Source: Labyrinthula sp. Ha (lineage: Eukaryota; Sar; Bigyra; Labyrinthulida; Labyrinthulaceae). Taken from it: a DNA stretch of 64,000 bases. The stretch is taken from the NCBI GenBank assembly GCA_015227615.1, contig JAALGZ010000005.1, forward strand, positions 1,798,001 through 1,862,000, written 5' to 3'. Within the stretch, counting starts at the first letter, position 1, and every line of letters starts with the position of its first letter. The notes beneath the pieces are model-generated. The model did not search any database and was not told the origin of the DNA. It saw only the letters and a program-made list of their open reading frames with translations. Below, in pieces: positions 60,201-64,000 of this stretch. Made by a program: the position numbers and the translations under genes.

Positions 60201-61050
60201 CGGCAAAGGAAAGTTGAGCATACCTTGGGCATACATCAAAAAAGTTGTCTTCAATAACACCAGAAAACAATTCAAATTCCGTCACATCTATTAACTCATT
60301 GACTTCAGAATATAGCTGTTTTAGCAGATCATCAACAAAGCCAAATATATCTGCAATAGAGTTGTTATTTAGCTCTCCCACAGAATCCATTTCCATAGTG
60401 TGGATATCTGGCTTTAATTTAAACTCCATGTCTTTTTGCAAGACACTTACCAAAATCTTCAAATCGCCTTGTGCTGGTCTTATGAGGTGTATTTTATCTG
60501 GCTCTGGTAAGTTATAGTATCTGTCAAAAAGCTTTAGCATATAAGAATTTTCGACTACTTTGTTAAATTCATTCGCAATCTTCAACTCAGCCAATGAAGA
60601 TTCAGCAGATTGTTCAAACATTTCCCAAATTCTGACGGCTGTTTGAAAATCAGATCCCAGCTCAGGAAAAGAAGTAAACGTAAGAGAAAATGGATAACCT
60701 AACCCAATATATATTTTGTATAATCCGTTTTGTGGTTTCATCATTTTCCCTGCGAACTCGGAGCTAGAATTGGACAAGCCCTCGAGCCCGTCCGAATCAT
60801 AACCAGCCTGATCAAAGGTGTAACAATCGTCCTCTCCTTCAACATATTCAACACCAATTTTGTAATTTCTTGCATAAACATACCATAAGGCAACTGGCGC
60901 AAAACTCACATTCTGTTTCTTTTTGGCTTTCTTAACAGATTTTCTGCCCCTAGACTTCTTAGACTTTCGGTTCAGCAGCGGCAACGAGGCAAAAGAGTTT
61001 CTTGAAGGCCTCGCGGGTAGCTGCATTTTCTTTTGAAGAAAGCTTTTCAT
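57235..61050 (-). CDS. Large protein of unknown function (1271 aa)
   Basis: One uninterrupted frame from the ATG at 61050. The first 50 residues are very basic (RKSKKSRGRKSVKKAKKKQ). A globular part follows (about 50-200; ALWYVYARNYKIGVEYVEGE, YKIYIGLGYPFSLTF), then a long helical region. Some blocks resemble ankyrin-type repeats (HRGRLVLMLISLGRAHMVQR near 545; PTPLSKAIDLLDDESNEEDR then LEIVLRHSSFKYLRD), but the match is weak. The C-terminal part has another basic linker (LKDRLRGKRKKGASG) and an acidic end (EDSIIELPDIDPENMSEM). No membrane segment or catalytic motif was seen. A scaffold or adaptor role is possible. I do not recognise the family. Composition and codon use look like those of the neighbouring genes. 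Confidence 0.8.
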   Translation of the reverse strand: MKSFLQKKMQLPARPSRNSFASLPLLNRKSKKSRGRKSVKKAKKKQNVSFAPVALWYVYARNYKIGVEYVEGEDDCYTFDQAGYDSDGLEGLSNSSSEFAGKMMKPQNGLYKIYIGLGYPFSLTFTSFPELGSDFQTAVRIWEMFEQSAESSLAELKIANEFNKVVENSYMLKLFDRYYNLPEPDKIHLIRPAQGDLKILVSVLQKDMEFKLKPDIHTMEMDSVGELNNNSIADIFGFVDDLLKQLYSEVNELIDVTEFELFSGVIEDNFFDVCPRYAQLSFAVTAIEELNVRPALNAVFNLLHRYCVENPKENLEYYCRDIIRKTFHALFHVPVQLLESVTFEELEKLNGIVMDKRILKAVRIHCLTEGQVVNFFANRIIDKKHASDSIAVPPVLLNLGVNKFFFWPQKEWLQLQLKITDLYISAIHMGISYAMINDCEPLLDVLTQWHADLPPVIKDAAVLFESNKKKYDLIPVERALNTSSHKMKAKRVDSGQTPIKVNTLFGPLNPLLGADLAFSERDVSAKCPLNCGSHRGRLVLMLISLGRAHMVQRFANAGFRFNTSVCYGEEEAYNLDWTEGSDRAQDHRLITRMQQPFQNFQKRASMLEHLASDPMVDAPFKGYLEDGLTNQQCERHKPTPLSKAIDLLDDESNEEDRQTTLEIVLRHSSFKYLRDKAVHHTLPLLVRKEPTLTVKIKNLYNDLMNDPKTKITAKKTDIIFAYEALMCAEFDYFEEIFPADPTEADELVTILLKLLLFSSNRRRPVPRFRAIIYLIQQREVELTVDQIEALIKFIVNVTKTYHNPPGNFSSLLKSLCQTPVFAKVAFPRVSKLLSGGKLSIVSRGSVESKRRSAQRVLSSVERRQVATKISRVKTSSLLMSLVVCDVQDLVRLVLINEKIDAPTLQNGCKLAFDRYHYEMLEIIFTHMHKKYGNSGPLLNFCNSWTADLMERVTNPQIFEEINKSEEFQELCCMYDCAGMQQITLLCQKLISFGIKPDIESIGPALLRLILFSPFGTEVSYINYCTSYTTIKDFSHVRLWELLMDLFFGRYSDKSKRKSIIKLNERGQKGPPVQNIVNASLPALRPVEVTNGPMLSKKIDQMSLDSRKSDGSSSKNQPLKDRLRGKRKKGASGLTIGVLLQALLEEVLRGKELLWYEGLAGFFEAVEKLMGRGTDALETSLVLYISQIRKATFPDMQQFELVFQVDGYVVRRPKESTSRQLLTENKRRMRHVGSARYYDEERVEFDEVGENWEEDSIIELPDIDPENMSEMV

Positions 61051-61626
61051 GGCTTTAGTGGTAGAAGAATTGATTTGATTTCCAAATGAACGAGTCTAAT
61101 TGTTGTTTTTACTTGTTCAGAAACTGTAGGTGATTGAAACACAAATGTTGCTGAACGTATTTCAAAATTCTCGAACGACAAATAAGTGCTTCGGCATATT
61201 TACCGATAGTGCATTACTGAGTTCCTGAGTAATATTTGTGCAAGCGTACCGTTCATGACCTTGTGTGCAAATCCTTGACGGAAGATCCCGAATTTAGTGG
61301 CTGACCTGTGTTACTCATGACACGGTCACGAAGGGCTCTTTTGTCTTGAAGGTAGTACTAAGACACTAATTTTTTACAATAACTTAGACAAGAAAAGAAA
61401 TTGGCCAACTGAAGTTGACCTTGCCTTTCATTTAACACATATCTTTGAGGAAACTTATAAGATTCCTGTCTGAGTTATACAATAGTGGATGGATCCTTAA
61501 GGTATCTGCGTGGGTTCTGAGCTGCTCAGTTATAGTACCTTTCCTAAAAGATAAAAAGCTTTCAGCCGTTGAAACAAAGTGAAAAGGCATCGTAAATACA
61601 GGAAGAAACTAAAGCTTCTTTCACCA
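61051..61626. other. Intergenic region up to the duplication junction
   Basis: Contains the promoter region of the 1271-aa gene and ends exactly at the break where the second copy of the long direct repeat begins. No gene, short direct repeat or transposon end was recognised at the junction. Confidence 0.4.
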
Positions 61627-61791
61627 GACGCCAGTTACAGAAACTTTGCGCACAAGTTTTTCCGGAAACAGAGCATATCGAAGGATCCTGAACTCCATAT
61701 CGGTCTGGATAGAGTTCGACGCAAAGTTCAGTATTTAGATGAAAGTGCTGCCCACAGCGCCCGTAGCCTTAATCGACCTAAACCTAATTGA
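61627..61791 (+). pseudogene. 3' fragment of the EF-hand/WD40 gene
   Basis: Carries the last 49 codons of the gene at 33127-36831 (RNFAHKFFRKQSISKDPELH and following), then reads CGA where copy 1 has TGA and ends six codons later at RPKPN. There is no promoter, EF-hand or WD40 part, and the open frame entering from 61579 has no ATG. It is a truncated copy made by the duplication. Confidence 0.9.
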
Positions 61792-64000
61792 TGGGATTGG
61801 GGTTTAAGAATACAGTTGGACCTTGTGTCCTAAGTTCATTTTCTTATACCTAGTTTGAGATGTCACTATGAAACTCTAACATTTAATCATACTATAAACA
61901 TCTGACTAGTAGTTTTTTAGTTTTTCTAAATCTCATTAGCCAAATAGTTAAAATACTTGATTTTATTTGCTCAATGTCTAGTTTCCTCCATATCACGCAG
62001 AAAACTCCAATTCTGCAGAATTCCCTTTTCAAAATGAAACAGATTGCAAAAGGATAAAATTATTACACAATAAGTACAAGGTATTTTAGGCAGATGCTCC
62101 ATGACACGAAGAAGGATTTCCAAAAGTTTAGTGAGGTATATGATGACCGGCTGCACATGCTCCTAAGCGTTCTTACTGATTTTTAGTAGATGGTACTTAA
62201 GTAGGGATTCAGATACTCGTTTGTACATATACTATCCGAAGAGGTCGGGTAAAGACTCCAGAATGTTCACTGGAAGCGAATAAGGATTGGGGCTCAAAAG
62301 TGGAAGTGAGTACGTCGTATATGGTGGGTTCTTGTGTTAATATCTCACAGATGAAAAGTTTGTAGTTACAGCAGAGATTGAGTCGACATAGACAAAGAGT
62401 TCCACCTGATAGCTGTATAGTGGGGAGAGGAAACTCTTCCTAACGCGTGAATCAAGGGCTATAAAACTTTTGTATGTGGTGCTCCAGATAAGCTTTCGAT
62501 TATATGGACGTTCTAATTTGTCTAAGCAGTTCTTAAACATAGGGGAGTACATTTATGTTGGCAAGAGTGATATAAACATGTCTTATCAGTTTCGCTCGAT
62601 AATTCAGACGTCAACGGATCCTTGATTCTATGCTCAATATACCATATCCTTTTCTGAAACGTATAGGTTAGTTTGGTTTTGGGCTTGGTTGATACTAAAT
62701 GGGCGGTATGGATTTTAGGTCTCATTCTCCTTGGTTAAGCTGAAGCTTGTTATACACTTCTTGAAGTCAAATTTTGTATTGATCCTTTGAATTCAGATGA
62801 TAATTCTAAATCGCTGTTGCTTAGAAGGAGTAAATCTGGGTGGGTATATTCTGTTTAGCTAGGAGAGGTTATTAGAGTAATTTTCGAGTAGAATGTTTTG
62901 GATTTGTAAAATGTCTTTGTTGAATATATATTGCTGTTTTGCACGCCTTTCAAGGTTGAATAAATATTCGTTATAAGAAGATATATCCTGTTTTTAATAT
63001 GAATCTCAAGAGACTGCTTACCAATATTGTGCATCTCAGGGGTAAAAACAAGCTAGGCCGTAGTTTCTTTTAACTTTCTGCATCAACTTGTTACAAGACA
63101 ATAATGCACTTGTATTTAGCAAGCCTGGGATCAAACTTATCTAAGTACAGCAGAATATGTACCAGTGATCTTCCCACAAAGTTAAAGACAGCGCCCAACG
63201 ACCTTTACCTCTTATTAATTTTCAAAATCCACTGAACACAATTAGTGGGTCAGCATCTGGTTACCGCACCTTCTTAAGCATATTTTTGATGCTCGAATAA
63301 CAAATTCTCCAGTTCTCCCTCGATCCAATGTTCCCTCCTAAATCGACTTCTCCCGGGTATATTATCCTTTTAATTTTTTTTAGAAAATCACATTATAAAA
63401 ACCTTATTTATGGTTTCACGTGATACATTGTTATTTAAAATACCCTTTTTCATTTAACAACATCTTTTTATTATTTAAAGTTTTTCTTAGTTAAAAGGGA
63501 TTCTACTCTGTCACACTACTCATGAAAGTATGTATAAGAAAAACGTTTTCTTCAAAGAGAGCCAATAGAATTTTCCGATTTGAGAAGACGGATAAAGACA
63601 CATGTACATATGAAAAGAGTTAAAAAGTGTTTTCTTTCAATTAATTTATTATATAACTTGAGCCTAAGACAAGAATTATAAGTGACAGTATTCCTCCTTG
63701 AAAATTCTATCTTTCCAAGTAAACTGCTTTATAGTGATCATTTCCTTTGTTGGCTTTCAATGTTATCATCCGGTACCACATACCAATAAGCTTCTTAAGT
63801 TTGCAGCACAGCTGGGGTTCCCTGTATGAAAGTAGAATAAGACCCTTCTTGATATAGTTAAACCCTTTTTGGAAGTAATGCAAAGGAGTTGAGGCTACGT
63901 GTCTTAAGTAGTCTTTGGTTTGTAATATTACTCACGTTGTGGATTTCTTTATTCACGTGAATTCTTGGCTTGAATTCAGGTTCCGAAAAACATCTATGAT
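61627..64000 (+). repeat. Long direct repeat, copy 2 (cut by window end)
   Basis: Same sequence as 36682-39055 with offset 24945 and no indels. The left break is sharp: upstream sequence (61051-61626) has no counterpart before 36682. The right side continues past the window. Confidence 0.95.

Noticed and set aside
61579-61791. Open frame over the second copy of the WD40 tail as a separate gene
   Set aside because: No ATG, no promoter, and the sequence is the truncated end of the gene at 33127.
1-64000. Bacterial, organellar or viral origin of the window
   Set aside because: Spliced eukaryotic genes (CWC27, p23, DnaJ, CDK-like, G-alpha) across the window exclude it.
1-64000. Alternative genetic code
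   Set aside because: TAA, TAG and TGA each end intact conserved genes at the expected place, and none is needed as a sense codon.
1-64000. tRNA, rRNA or CRISPR arrays
   Set aside because: No cloverleaf with B-box, no rRNA-like block and no regularly spaced short repeats were seen by eye; a covariance-model scan would be decisive for tRNAs.

Overview
The window is nuclear DNA of a eukaryotic protist that I cannot place. All three stop codons end intact genes, so the code looks standard. Genes are split by very short GT-AG introns: nine introns supported by conserved protein alignments across the junction measure only 28-33 nt. Introns this small are known from Blastocystis, some ciliates and a few reduced nuclear genomes; here they sit in a genome with long AT-rich deserts. 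An EF-hand/WD40 protein of a type tied to flagella, a heterotrimeric G-protein alpha subunit and a relic of a GABA-B-like receptor suggest a flagellated, signalling-capable cell. No bacterial, organellar, tRNA, rRNA or CRISPR signature was seen.

Layout. 1-2.96 kb holds no recognised gene. 2.96-13.5 kb is a dense gene island: G-alpha (+), a secreted laminin-IV-like protein (-), a small secreted cysteine-rich protein (-), a dead methyltransferase (+), an unrecognised coding relic (-), a SIRT4-type sirtuin (-), an MPP6-like exosome cofactor (+), a basic membrane protein (-), the spliceosomal cyclophilin CWC27 (+) and a protein with a zinc-finger-like N-terminus and a possible amino-methyltransferase domain (-). 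13.5-24.4 kb is mostly desert with a class C GPCR relic (14.7-15.2 kb) and a decayed LINE (22.4-24.4 kb, minus). 24.6-26.3 kb holds a convergent pair, p23 co-chaperone (+) and a CDK-type kinase (-). 26.4-33.1 kb is desert. 33.1-36.8 kb is one 1234-aa EF-hand/WD40 gene. 36.8-42.9 kb is desert with minus-strand coding relics. 42.9-44.7 kb is a DnaJ/DnaJ-X protein. 44.7-55.4 kb is desert containing a diverged 1.3-kb inverted repeat. 55.4-61.05 kb carries a Zn2Cys6 protein, an adenylate kinase and a 1271-aa protein I do not recognise. From 61,627 to the window end, the 3' end of the EF-hand/WD40 gene and its flank are repeated (36,682-39,055) without any length change and at nearly full identity, indicating a recent direct duplication with a 24,945-bp spacing, or an assembly duplicate.

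The genes do not form one pathway. Loose themes are mRNA processing (CWC27, MPP6-like), chaperones (p23, DnaJ) and signalling (G-alpha, GPCR relic, CDK). The contrast between islands with neighbouring coding ends 11-82 bp apart and deserts of 6-11 kb full of decayed coding pieces is the main architectural feature.
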